Assembly: GCF_002872255.1 (NCBI RefSeq)
Contig: NZ_NIPR01000001.1
Coordinates: 62,001-126,000, forward strand
Reading direction: 5' to 3'
Length of the DNA: 64,000 nt
Source of the DNA: Companilactobacillus nuruki
GTDB taxonomy: Bacteria; Bacillota; Bacilli; Lactobacillales; Lactobacillaceae
Part shown: in pieces, positions 8,267 to 16,629 of the stretch
How the letters are laid out: each line of letters begins with the position of its first letter
Position numbering within the stretch: the stretch's first letter is position 1
Translations under genes and position numbers: made by a program
The notes under the pieces: model-generated
What the model was told of the DNA's origin: nothing
The model's database searches: none
The model's input: only the letters and a program-made list of their open reading frames with translations

Positions 8267-8800
8267 ATCTTTATTTCTTTTAGCTATTGCACTTAAAAGT
8301 AATGGTTCTTTCATTTTTAAAATCAATAGATAGCATAAACTGGCAATTCCTGATAACAAATAAATATTCCAACTAGATACAGTAGCAAAATTTTCAAAGG
8401 TAAACAAATCTTTCATAATTTCTGTTCCAATTTCCTCAAGAACGTCTACCTTTTCACCGTTTATTAAAGCATAACTTATTCCATAGGTAAAAATAATTAT
8501 CCACCCAAATAAATATGACCAACCTTTTTTTAACATTACTATGGGACGTTGATACTTATCCCTTTGTTCAGTCCTTTTAATTTGTGCACCCATCGACTGA
8601 ATAATTGCCGCAAATATTCCGACAATAATCGTTGCAATCAAATCAACTAATTTAGGCATTGATTCATATATTGAAAAGAATGCTAATACCAAACTATAAA
8701 GTGGTATCAAGAAAAACTCTAATCTAGTTACTTTTTTAAATCGTAACAAACCACGTGTAAATATAAAAATCCCTAAAATAAGTATTAATAGTCCTGACAA
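8228..8800 (-). CDS. CcdC/DUF1453-like membrane protein
   Basis: 190-residue membrane protein with about five hydrophobic segments (residues 1-15, 30-46, 52-72, 92-110, 142-160). Length and topology resemble the CcdC/DUF1453 group, whose role is poorly defined; the similarity is weak and the name is tentative. The start is TTG at 8800, supported by GGGTGG 6 bases upstream. It sits downstream of the copper ATPase, separated by about 75 bp, so readthrough is possible, but a copper role is only a guess. Confidence 0.55.
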   Translation of the reverse strand: MSGLLILILGIFIFTRGLLRFKKVTRLEFFLIPLYSLVLAFFSIYESMPKLVDLIATIIVGIFAAIIQSMGAQIKRTEQRDKYQRPIVMLKKGWSYLFGWIIIFTYGISYALINGEKVDVLEEIGTEIMKDLFTFENFATVSSWNIYLLSGIASLCYLLILKMKEPLLLSAIAKRNKDKKTSIENGRKHN

Positions 8801-8876
8801 TCTGATCCACCCTTAAATTTTATTAAAAAGATTGCCTAATATTACCCTATTAAAATTTATTTTTCAACATCATAAA

Positions 8877-10787
8877 CTAAGCTACTGATATTTTGGACTT
8901 ATTTAATAGTACTGAACTAGTAACAACTGATAGTGAACTAAATGCCATAGCTAAACCTGCCAATTCGGGACTTAGCGTTAAACCTATTGCAAAAAACAAT
9001 CCTGCAGCAACCGGAATACCTAAGACATTGTAAATGAAGGCCCAAAATAAATTAAGTTTAATCCGATTGAAGGTCTTACGACTTAACTCCAAGGCTTTAA
9101 CAACATCTCGTAAATCATTTTTCATCAAAACGATGCCACCTGATTCAATTGCAATATCTGTACCAGAACCCATTGCAATACCAACATCTGCCATTGTCAA
9201 AGCAGGAGCATCATTAATTCCGTCTCCAACAAAAGCAACCTTGCCGTTCTTTTGCAAATCTTTAACATGATCGGCTTTATCTCCTGGTAAAACATCGGCA
9301 ATGACATCATCAATCCCGACCTCTTGTGCAATGGCCTGAGCAACTCTGTTATTATCTCCAGTTAACATAACGGTCCTCAAACCACGTTTTTTCAAGGCGG
9401 AAATTGCTTCTTTAGATGTCGATTTAGGAGCATCTTGAATAGCAATCAATCCTAAAATTTTATTTCCAGAACCAACAAAAACGACCGTTTTAGCTTCATT
9501 TTGCAATCTAATCATTTCCGTTTTTAATTCTTTATTAATATGAACATCATTTAATAATTTATCATTACCGACAAAAGCCTTTTGACCATTAATAGTTGCC
9601 TCAACGCCCTTACCTTCAATTGCCTTAAAATTATTAAAAGCTAAACTGCTAATATTCTGTTTCTTGGCTTGGTTCAAAATAGCCGTGGCAAGCGGATGCT
9701 CTGATGACTCCTCTAAAGTTGCAGCAATTGTTAATACCTGTTCGTTGCCGACAATATCTGTAACTTCTGGTTTACCATTTGTGATAGTACCTGTTTTGTC
9801 AAAAACGACTGTCTTAATGTCACTGACCTCTTCCAATACTTCACCATTTTTGATCAAAATATCCATTTTTGCTCCGCGTCCCGTTCCGACCATCAAAGCA
9901 GTTGGTGTTGCCAACCCTAATGCACATGGACAAGCAATCACAACGACTGAAACTGCAAAAATTAAAGCATTAGCCAGAGTTGCTCCAAGAAAGACATACC
10001 AAACTAAGAACGTCAAAATGGAAAGAATCAAAACTACTGGTACAAATATTTCAGAAACCTTATCCGTTAGGTTTTGGATAGGTGCATGACTATTTTGAGC
10101 CTTCTTAACTAATTCAACAATTTGTGAAAGCATTGTATCGCCGCCAACCTTTTCGGCCTTAAACATGAATGTTCCATTGCTATTTATTGTTGACCCAATA
10201 ACTTTATCACCGGACTTTTTAACTACTGGCATACTCTCACCGGTAACCATCGACTCATCAACCGTCGAATTACCTTCAGTAATAACGCCATCTACGGCGA
10301 TCTTTTGCCCCGGTTTTACTCTAATAATATCTCCAACTACAATATCAGATAATGGTACTTTAACTAGTTTGCCATCACGCATTACTTCTGCTTCTTTGGC
10401 CTGCAAATCTACCAACTTTTCAATAGCATTAGAAGCATTATTTCGCATTCTCTCTTCAAAAACTTGCCCCAACAATACAAATGTTATTACAAAGGCAGCA
10501 CTCTCAAAGAAAACTGCCTGTCTAGTAAACATTGCATAGATACTATATACATAAGCTGTAATTGTTCCAATTGCAACTAGTGTATCCATATTAGAATGAT
10601 GTTTTTTAAATGATGCCCAGGCGCTTTGCAAGAATGGACGAGCAGCCACAGCCATAACAATTGTCGTCAGCACAAACTGAGTCCATTCGCCACCTGGTAG
10701 CATAATTCCAAATGGCATAAGGATCATTCCTATCAACATTGGAAATGAAAAGATCAATGCTGTCCAAAAACGTTTTGTAATAGTCAT
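8877..10787 (-). CDS. copA: Cu+-exporting P1B-type ATPase without N-terminal metal domain
   Basis: Pumps Cu+ out of the cytoplasm at the cost of ATP. Motifs in order: TGES (actuator), membrane CPC (about residues 286-288), DKTGT with the phosphorylated Asp (about 330), SEHPLA (the HP motif of P1B pumps), GDGINDAPAL, and a C-terminal YN plus MAFSS pair typical of Cu+ pumps. At 636 residues it starts almost directly with the first membrane segment and lacks the usual HMA or cupredoxin N-domain. ATG at 10787 overlaps the stop of the upstream cupredoxin gene (TAATG), so the two are translationally coupled. Copper specificity is supported by motifs, partner genes and cop boxes. Confidence 0.93.
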   Translation of the reverse strand: MTITKRFWTALIFSFPMLIGMILMPFGIMLPGGEWTQFVLTTIVMAVAARPFLQSAWASFKKHHSNMDTLVAIGTITAYVYSIYAMFTRQAVFFESAAFVITFVLLGQVFEERMRNNASNAIEKLVDLQAKEAEVMRDGKLVKVPLSDIVVGDIIRVKPGQKIAVDGVITEGNSTVDESMVTGESMPVVKKSGDKVIGSTINSNGTFMFKAEKVGGDTMLSQIVELVKKAQNSHAPIQNLTDKVSEIFVPVVLILSILTFLVWYVFLGATLANALIFAVSVVVIACPCALGLATPTALMVGTGRGAKMDILIKNGEVLEEVSDIKTVVFDKTGTITNGKPEVTDIVGNEQVLTIAATLEESSEHPLATAILNQAKKQNISSLAFNNFKAIEGKGVEATINGQKAFVGNDKLLNDVHINKELKTEMIRLQNEAKTVVFVGSGNKILGLIAIQDAPKSTSKEAISALKKRGLRTVMLTGDNNRVAQAIAQEVGIDDVIADVLPGDKADHVKDLQKNGKVAFVGDGINDAPALTMADVGIAMGSGTDIAIESGGIVLMKNDLRDVVKALELSRKTFNRIKLNLFWAFIYNVLGIPVAAGLFFAIGLTLSPELAGLAMAFSSLSVVTSSVLLNKSKISVA

Positions 10788-11059
10788 TATGAGATCACTA
10801 CCTTTCCCCTGAACATATCCATACCACAACTAAAAGTAAATTCACCTGAATTAGTGGTATCAATCTTAACAGTCCTTGATTCATTAAGTGGTAGTTGTTC
10901 ATTAAATCCTAATCTTTCAGAATGGACAATGTCCAAACATCCCTGATCACTAGTTCTCATAAAAGTTATTTCTGCTGGAATACCTTTTTTTAAATTGATT
11001 TCTTGAGGACTATATCCACCTGCAACCTCAACATTTACTACTTGTTCCTTCTCAACCAT
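10787..11059 (-). CDS. Free-standing cupredoxin domain (CopA N-domain equivalent)
   Basis: 90-residue cytoplasmic protein with no membrane anchor. It has the same fold signature as the next gene: GGYSP near the N-terminus, Cys41, then Cys78-G-Met80-D-Met82. These ligands define the binuclear Cu(I) site of streptococcal CupA-type cupredoxins. In Streptococcus pneumoniae such a domain is fused to the N-terminus of CopA; here it is a separate gene whose stop overlaps the ATPase start. The likely job is to deliver Cu(I) to the pump. AGGAG lies 10 bases before its ATG. Confidence 0.85.
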   Translation of the reverse strand: MVEKEQVVNVEVAGGYSPQEINLKKGIPAEITFMRTSDQGCLDIVHSERLGFNEQLPLNESRTVKIDTTNSGEFTFSCGMDMFRGKVVIS

Positions 11060-11072
11060 AATTTTATCTCTC

Positions 11073-11444
11073 CTATTTAATAATTAACTTTCCGTGAAAC
11101 ATATCCATACCACATGCCCATTGATATTCACCAGCTTCACTTGTATCTATCTGAATTGATTGCTGTTCATTTTGTGGCAATTCCTTATTAATACCAAAAT
11201 CAGAGAAAACAACTCGATCCAAACAGCTTGAGGCATCTTTCCTAGTAAAATTAATTGTTGCTGGGATTCCTTTTTTTAAGGTAACTACTTCTGGTGAATA
11301 TCCACCGTTAACTTCAATATCAACTTTTTGATCACCGTTAGACACATTAGCCGTAGCTGATGCTACGTGATGATTGCCGAAGAACCACCAAAGAATAAAT
11401 CCAATTGCTGCTATACCGATAATCAAAACTAAGATTTTTGTCAT
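11073..11444 (-). CDS. cupA: Membrane-anchored cupredoxin copper chaperone, CupA-like
   Basis: 123 residues: one N-terminal membrane helix (about 4-22), a short linker, then a cupredoxin domain with GGYSP, Cys74 and Cys111-G-Met113-D-Met115. As I recall it, these positions coincide with the Cu(I) ligands of S. pneumoniae CupA, which chelates Cu(I) and hands it to CopA. AAAGGAG precedes the ATG. It is first in the operon cupA-cupredoxin-copA, behind a promoter with two cop boxes. The side of the membrane on which the domain lies is inferred from CupA (cytoplasmic). Confidence 0.88.
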   Translation of the reverse strand: MTKILVLIIGIAAIGFILWWFFGNHHVASATANVSNGDQKVDIEVNGGYSPEVVTLKKGIPATINFTRKDASSCLDRVVFSDFGINKELPQNEQQSIQIDTSEAGEYQWACGMDMFHGKLIIK

Positions 11445-11465
11445 ACTTTCGCGCTCCTTTAAGTT

Positions 11466-11517
11466 TACATTTGTAATCTTCAGTAAGTATCTTATCTTTA
11501 AAGTTTACATTTGTCAA
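11466..11517 (-). promoter_or_regulatory. Copper operon promoter with two CopY cop boxes
   Basis: A consensus promoter reads TTGACA (11517-11512), 17-base spacer, TAAGAT (11494-11489). A perfect cop box TACATTTGTA lies at 11466-11475 and a one-mismatch copy, TACATTTGTC, at 11506-11515 overlaps the -35. TACANNTGTA is the known CopY operator. No copY gene is in the window, so the repressor must be encoded elsewhere. Confidence 0.88.
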
Positions 11518-11541
11518 CTGGACAGATAAAAAAATATCGTT

Positions 11542-12177
11542 TTAATACGATACCCTAATATCTAAGAAATAACTTGCTAAATAAGCTGCTTGTTCAGTAT
11601 TCACTTTTAGACCCTTAGTAGAATCCTGATCTATTTCAATTGTTTCGAATTGACTATTGCTAAAATCAATTCCTTTTAATTTAGTATTCCAAATCGTCAT
11701 TTCGTTAAGATCACAATTTTTAAAACTAACTTTATTTAGTTTGTTTTCACTAAAACTAGCATCCTTTAAACTACAATCATTTAGCTGCATAACCTTTAAA
11801 TTCATTTTATCCAAATTGCTGAGATCCATTAGACAACCATTGAATACTACATTGTGGCAATACGAACCTTCAAAACTGGTCCCAATCATTTTACAGTTTT
11901 GAAACTCTACTTGAAAAATACTAGACTCTGGAAACCTACAATTAGATAGATCACAATTTTTGAAAATAACGTCAGATATATCAGCTTTTTCAAATTCACA
12001 ATCACTAAAAGTAACATGATCCAAAATTGTTTGTTCAACAATCGGATGCTGTATAATTTGTGTTTCAATTAATTCATTTTGAATTTTCATATTTCTTAGT
12101 AAAAAATCTTCTTCATTATAAATATCAAAAAAAGATCCTAGATTTAAATAGTTCTCATCAAGTTTTGGATGTTCCAT
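11542..12177 (-). CDS. Pentapeptide-repeat-like protein
   Basis: 211-residue protein made largely of degenerate pentapeptide repeats, A/C/S-D/N-L/F-x-x style, for example FKNCDLSNCRF, VSFKNCDL and GIDFSNSQF between about residues 45 and 185, which would fold as a right-handed quadrilateral beta-helix. The in-frame ATG at 12195 has no ribosome-binding site, whereas ATG at 12177 has AAGGGA 9 bases upstream, so 12177 is chosen. Some family members mimic DNA and protect gyrase, but most have no known role. Single gene. Confidence 0.75.
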   Translation of the reverse strand: MEHPKLDENYLNLGSFFDIYNEEDFLLRNMKIQNELIETQIIQHPIVEQTILDHVTFSDCEFEKADISDVIFKNCDLSNCRFPESSIFQVEFQNCKMIGTSFEGSYCHNVVFNGCLMDLSNLDKMNLKVMQLNDCSLKDASFSENKLNKVSFKNCDLNEMTIWNTKLKGIDFSNSQFETIEIDQDSTKGLKVNTEQAAYLASYFLDIRVSY

Positions 12178-12504
12178 TGACCAAGTTCCCTTCATAATTA
12201 ACTAGATAAATAGTAACAGAAAAAGTAATTTAAAAAATTAAAAAAATATATCTATTTTGAGACACTCTTTCTCCTTTGATATGAATGTTTTTTCGAAAAA
12301 CACCTTAGAGTTTGTATATAAAGCAGATTTAATTAAGAATTCTAATATAAAATTAATTTATTTTTTTGAAAAACCTTCTAAATTAGGGTTTTTTTCGAAA
12401 AAATCTTCTATCCAATATACTCTATAAAAACAAGTATCCTAAATAGCCAATATTTTCAAATAAATGTTATGGTTATTGAGAATAATAATATTGGAGGGTT
12501 TTAG
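12178..12504. other. AT-rich intergenic region with repeated TTCGAA-centred palindromes
   Basis: This stretch is very AT-rich and contains no credible gene. The string TTTTTTCGAAAAA occurs at about 12289-12301 and again at about 12390-12403, with a degenerate copy (TTTTTTGAAAAACC) at about 12362. Each copy is palindromic, so they might be operators or curved-DNA elements for the divergent promoters. The ribosome-binding site GGAGGG of the next gene lies at its right end. Confidence 0.4.
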
Positions 12505-13650
12505 ATGAAAAAAATTAGTGAATCTCAAGCTTTAGATATTCTAAGGGATTTAATAGCAATTAAATCTGTTAATGACAACGAAAAGGACGTTGCTAATTAC
12601 TTAAAAGATTTATTAGCTAAATATGGAATCGAAGCTGAAATAAAACCTATTCGTGGAAACAGAGCTAACCTGACTGCTGAAATTGGACAGGGCAAACCAA
12701 TATTAGGAGTATCTGGACATATGGACGTTGTTGATCCAGGTAACTTGAATGATTGGAACAGTGATCCTTTTGAAATGACTGAGAAGGACGAAAAATTATT
12801 TGGTCGAGGAATCACTGATATGAAATCAGGATTAGCGGCCTTAATTATCACTTTAATTGAATTACATAACCAAGGTTTACCCAAGAAAGGTACTATTCGT
12901 TTAATGGCTACTATGGGTGAAGAAGTTGGTGAGGAAGGATCTAGCTATTTTCTCAAAGATGGCTCTATGAAAGATGTCGACGGTCTAGTTATAGCCGAAC
13001 CTTCTGGTTATAATATCGGTTATGGTGAAAAGGGTTCAATGGATATTAAATTCATTTCTAAAGGCAAAGCTAGTCACAGTTCCATGCCTGAAGATGGGTT
13101 CAACGCCATTGACGCTTTGATGAATTTATTAATTGAAGCTAATGACATTTTCCGCGATGAGAACATAAAAAAGGATTCTATGGGACCACTAATTTTTAAT
13201 ACCACTCTTATCAAGGGCGGAACACAGGTCAACTCAATCCCCGATTATGCACAAGCCGAGGCAAACGTTCGCACGATCCCCGAATATGACAATCAGAAAG
13301 TTATTGCCGTACTCCACAACTTGATCGAAAAGTACAACAACCAAGGCGCTCAGATCAGTACTGATATTTACATGAATGAAGGACCTGTTTTGATGGACCC
13401 TAAGAATAGCCTGGTTCAACCAATGAAAAAATTAATGGAAGAATATGCCAGTGATGATATCAACATTATGCCAATTTCTGCTGTAACTGATGCTTCTAAT
13501 TTGGTACAAGAAAAGCCTAGTGATTTTCCATTTATTATTGCTGGTCCTGGTAATGATACTCCTCACCAAGTTAATGAAAGTCTGGATAAACAGATGTATT
13601 TTAACTTCATTGAAATGTACCAAAAGTTATTTATTGATTTTCTGAAGTAA
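12505..13650 (+). CDS. M20 family metallopeptidase, ArgE/DapE type
   Basis: Two-zinc amidohydrolase of 381 residues that cleaves N-acyl amino acids or dipeptides in the cytoplasm. M20 signatures: SGHMDVVDPG (first zinc His and Asp), GRGITDMKSG (bridging Asp), GEEVGEEG (catalytic and zinc Glu) and a late TPHQVNES with the last zinc His. The insertion dimerisation domain spans about residues 180-290. The overall pattern resembles lactobacillar proteins annotated as succinyl-diaminopimelate desuccinylase, but genuine DapE activity cannot be proved from sequence. GGAGGG lies 6 bases before ATG. Monocistronic. Confidence 0.88.
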   Translation: MKKISESQALDILRDLIAIKSVNDNEKDVANYLKDLLAKYGIEAEIKPIRGNRANLTAEIGQGKPILGVSGHMDVVDPGNLNDWNSDPFEMTEKDEKLFGRGITDMKSGLAALIITLIELHNQGLPKKGTIRLMATMGEEVGEEGSSYFLKDGSMKDVDGLVIAEPSGYNIGYGEKGSMDIKFISKGKASHSSMPEDGFNAIDALMNLLIEANDIFRDENIKKDSMGPLIFNTTLIKGGTQVNSIPDYAQAEANVRTIPEYDNQKVIAVLHNLIEKYNNQGAQISTDIYMNEGPVLMDPKNSLVQPMKKLMEEYASDDINIMPISAVTDASNLVQEKPSDFPFIIAGPGNDTPHQVNESLDKQMYFNFIEMYQKLFIDFLK

Positions 13651-13719
13651 ATTTTACTTGCCATAAAACCCGTTCGATGAATTATCATGACCGTAAGTTA
13701 AGAAAGGTTAGTGAATAAA

Positions 13720-14007
13720 ATGTTTGCATATATTGAAGTCATTCAAAACAATTCATCAGTATCTTACGGTTACTCTAATTTCTCCTTCTCAGGCAATTTA
13801 TTGTCAATTAAACCATTAAAAGGAATGAAACAATCAGGTCAGATAGATATCTTTGTTGATCAAATAACTAAAGTTTCAGAAGACACTTATTATAGTTGGA
13901 ATCGTATTAAATTTGATTATAGGGATTCACACTTCGTATTTCTGTACAGTGGATTTGGTGAGTTTGATTATTTAAAGGAACATCTGATAACTGAAATAAT
14001 GGCTTAG
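13720..14007 (+). CDS. Small hypothetical protein, 95 residues
   Basis: I do not recognise a named family. The sequence has alternating strands (SYGYSNFSFSGNLLSIKPL, SGQIDIFVDQIT) and an aromatic-rich end, suggesting a small beta-sandwich or PH-like fold, with no signal or membrane segment. GTG at 13711 is in frame and only 3 bases after AAAGG; ATG at 13720 is 12 bases after it. Neither spacing is ideal; I prefer the ATG. It ends 4 bases from the convergent HAD gene. Confidence 0.65.
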   Translation: MFAYIEVIQNNSSVSYGYSNFSFSGNLLSIKPLKGMKQSGQIDIFVDQITKVSEDTYYSWNRIKFDYRDSHFVFLYSGFGEFDYLKEHLITEIMA

Positions 14008-14011
14008 TTTA

Positions 14012-14689
14012 TCAGATTATTTCTAAAACGGATATTAAATCTTCTATTTCATATGAAGGTTTAATATTTGTTGTATTAGATAATTTCTGGGGATTATACC
14101 AAACACTATCGATTCCAAATTGTCTGGCTCCTTTTATGTCTGCGGTCAATGAATCTCCAATCATTAATATCTTATCCTTAGAATCAATCCCAATTTTCTG
14201 CATAATAGTTTGAAAAAATTTAGGGTCCGGTTTCCTATATCCAATATCTTCTGCCATCAATAAACCCTCAAAATACGGTGTTAATCCTGCTTTATTTAGT
14301 TGTGGCAGTTGTTTATATTTGGAACCGTTTGTTACTGCAAATACTCGCCTACTACTCAATTTCATTAGTAATTCTTTAGCATGTGGCAATAAGTTGCCTT
14401 CGTTAACTAAATGTTTTTCAAATTCTTGTTCACAAATAACCCCATCAACTTTTACACCATAATGATCGAAAAATTTTTCGAATCGTGTATTTAAAAGTTC
14501 GGTACGGGTTATTTTTTCATCTGAAAATTGTTCCCATAATTTATCACTTAATCGGTTCCAATACATTACTTGTTCATCGGTAAAAGGAAATCCAGGTATT
14601 ACCGTTATTTTTCGTAATGCTTCTTTGGAATTTTTCTTTGTATCAAATAGCGTTTCATCGAGGTCAAAAAATAAAATTGGATAATTCAT
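14012..14689 (-). CDS. HAD-superfamily phosphatase, YjjG-like nucleotidase
   Basis: 225-residue cytoplasmic phosphatase. HAD motifs: FFDLDETLFD (nucleophile Asp plus general acid), VTNGS (motif II), KPDPKFF (Lys, motif III) and IGDSLTADIKGA (motif IV). An alpha-helical C1 cap lies between motifs I and II. The length and N-terminal pattern match the YjjG/YfnB group, which dephosphorylates noncanonical pyrimidine nucleotides. Substrate assignment is by family only. Confidence 0.85.
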   Translation of the reverse strand: MNYPILFFDLDETLFDTKKNSKEALRKITVIPGFPFTDEQVMYWNRLSDKLWEQFSDEKITRTELLNTRFEKFFDHYGVKVDGVICEQEFEKHLVNEGNLLPHAKELLMKLSSRRVFAVTNGSKYKQLPQLNKAGLTPYFEGLLMAEDIGYRKPDPKFFQTIMQKIGIDSKDKILMIGDSLTADIKGARQFGIDSVWYNPQKLSNTTNIKPSYEIEDLISVLEII

Positions 14690-14733
14690 TTGAATTGCTC
14701 CTTAATAAATTTACTTTAATAATAATACAAAAA

Positions 14734-14760
14734 CACCCCTCCTAGTTTTAAGGAGAGGTA
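14734..14760 (-). terminator. Terminator of the OCD-like operon
   Basis: On the minus strand CCTCTCCT-loop-AGGAGGGG is followed by TGTTTTTG. It lies immediately after the stop codon at 14768. Confidence 0.75.
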
Positions 14761-14767
14761 CTTCGTA

Positions 14768-15736
14768 TTATTTATTAACCAACCTAACTATTCTATCAGC
14801 AACTATTGCATCCAAAGCTGCTGTTCCAACCGTTTTGAAAACAGTAATATCTGATTCACTAGTTCTTCCTTGAATATTGCCATTGATCAGTTGACCCAAT
14901 TCGCCGCTGATATCATTTTTGCTAATTATCCCTTTATCAAGAGGCTGAATAATATCGCCTGCTTCAGCAAGTACTCCATTCATCGTATCAAAGTAAATAT
15001 TTGAAGCCCGTTTCAAAGCTGTTTCTGGAATTTCACACATCTCCGGCGTATAAGCTCCAACTCCATTGATATGTACACCATCCTTAACTAAAGAACCATC
15101 AAATGTTGCTCTTCTAGAGGTAGTTACTGACGTGATAATATCAACAATCGGTAAAACATCATTCACATCGGCGATACTTTCAAATTTCGTATTGAAAATT
15201 TCTCCAAAATTTTCAGCAGCTTGATTACAGAATTCCTCCGACCTAGTTTTATCCAAATCAAAGATATATACTTTCTCCAAACTACGAACCGTCAACATTG
15301 CCTCTAATTGCGACATTCCTTGTCCACCAGTTCCAATCAATAGGGCTGTTTTCGAATCCTTATTAGAAAGCAACTCCGTAGCCAAACCTTGAACCGCACC
15401 AGTTCTCAATTGAGTTAGGTAAGTTCCATCCAAAATTGCATTAACAATACCCGTTTCTGGGTCCAAAACAACCATTGTTGCAGGAACACTTGGTAATTTT
15501 TTATTAATATTATCTGGATAAACTGAAACAATTTTCATACCCAAAGCTGGTTGTTCCCCACCAACATACCCTGGCATATATAAACTTTGACCATTATATT
15601 CAGGAATATCGATATTAGTTCTCAAAGGAATATTAGTCTTACCCTGTGAATATAATCCTAACGCCTCTTTATCAGCATCAATTGCCTCACGCATTGAAAA
15701 AACTTTTTTTATGTCTTCTTTTGAAAGATAGATCAT
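14768..15736 (-). CDS. Ornithine cyclodeaminase/mu-crystallin family protein
   Basis: 322 residues, the usual length for this NAD(P)-dependent family, whose members include ornithine cyclodeaminase, alanine dehydrogenases and ketimine reductases. The dinucleotide motif is LLIGTGGQGMSQLEA (about residues 126-140). The N-terminal substrate region carries the conserved MPGYVGG and GMKIVSVYP. Specificity cannot be read from sequence. GGAGG lies 7 bases before ATG. It follows the TSUP permease by only 2 bases and is co-regulated with it by the TrmB gene upstream. Confidence 0.85.
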   Translation of the reverse strand: MIYLSKEDIKKVFSMREAIDADKEALGLYSQGKTNIPLRTNIDIPEYNGQSLYMPGYVGGEQPALGMKIVSVYPDNINKKLPSVPATMVVLDPETGIVNAILDGTYLTQLRTGAVQGLATELLSNKDSKTALLIGTGGQGMSQLEAMLTVRSLEKVYIFDLDKTRSEEFCNQAAENFGEIFNTKFESIADVNDVLPIVDIITSVTTSRRATFDGSLVKDGVHINGVGAYTPEMCEIPETALKRASNIYFDTMNGVLAEAGDIIQPLDKGIISKNDISGELGQLINGNIQGRTSESDITVFKTVGTAALDAIVADRIVRLVNK

Positions 15737-15738
15737 GA

Positions 15739-16614
15739 TTATACCTCCTTGACCGATTCTTCTTTTCTATTACCTAAATAAAGTGATACTGCTGAATAAA
15801 GTAGAACCACAATAACTACCCACTGGATAACAGCTGTATTTAAACTCTTAACCAAGAAGACCGCTATCAAAACGCCAATAATTCCAAATACGGAAAACAT
15901 CGTAATCTTTCTTGAATAATCATTTAGTTTAATAAATTGCATACTTCCAATCGAAACTGAGAAAGTACAACCACCCATCATAATTGGAAAAGCAGCTACT
16001 GGATTTAGTCCCATCGCATAAACAGTAGCCATTGTTAATGCGTATGATCCAATCCCAATGTTATTCAAGGCTCCATAGACGAACATTAATATTCCTGTAA
16101 GAACTAACTTCCAACCATATAGTTCCGTAGCCGTTCCATTAGATGGAATAATTCCAAGTTTGCCTCCTAAAATCAAGGCAGTTGCGACCAATAAACCCAC
16201 AATTACAAAATTACGAATAACTCTTTCAGATAACTTAACCACAAAGCGAGGTCCCAAATATGCACCAATTACTTGGCAAATTATACAAACTAATAATGTT
16301 TTGATACCAACTGAAATGTTTGTTATATATGCCAATGACATGACAAATACCGGTATAACACATTGTGTATTTAAAGTACCTGGTAATTTTTTCATTGAGA
16401 CCCATTTGGCTTTAGGATAAATTGCCGTTGAAATGGCAAAGTCCGAAATACCAAAAGTTGATAAAAAATAAATTACAATCTGTGATAAAGGCGTCCAAAT
16501 ATTACTAGCTGGTTCCTTCATAACTTCATCTTTGTGTTTCCAAAGATTTCTAGCGAGCATAAAGATATAAATAAAATTCACGATTACAATGGCGCTTAAT
16601 AAGGTTATAAGCAT
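15739..16614 (-). CDS. TSUP (TauE/SafE) family permease
   Basis: 291-residue membrane protein with about eight hydrophobic segments, showing the TauE/SafE repeat: an N-terminal half with FGISDFAIS and GAYLGPRFVVKLSE, and a C-terminal half with GSYALTMATVYAMGLNPVAAFPI. TSUP carriers move sulfite, sulfonates or other organic anions. Here it sits between a TrmB regulator and an ornithine-cyclodeaminase-like enzyme, so an amino- or imino-acid-related substrate is possible. GGAG precedes the ATG. Confidence 0.85.
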   Translation of the reverse strand: MLITLLSAIVIVNFIYIFMLARNLWKHKDEVMKEPASNIWTPLSQIVIYFLSTFGISDFAISTAIYPKAKWVSMKKLPGTLNTQCVIPVFVMSLAYITNISVGIKTLLVCIICQVIGAYLGPRFVVKLSERVIRNFVIVGLLVATALILGGKLGIIPSNGTATELYGWKLVLTGILMFVYGALNNIGIGSYALTMATVYAMGLNPVAAFPIMMGGCTFSVSIGSMQFIKLNDYSRKITMFSVFGIIGVLIAVFLVKSLNTAVIQWVVIVVLLYSAVSLYLGNRKEESVKEV

Positions 16615-16629
16615 AATTATTCTCCATTT

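Noticed and set aside
9664-10539. Plus-strand open frames inside the copper ATPase gene
   Set aside because: Shadow frames of a strongly conserved P-type ATPase; no start signals and no recognisable domains.
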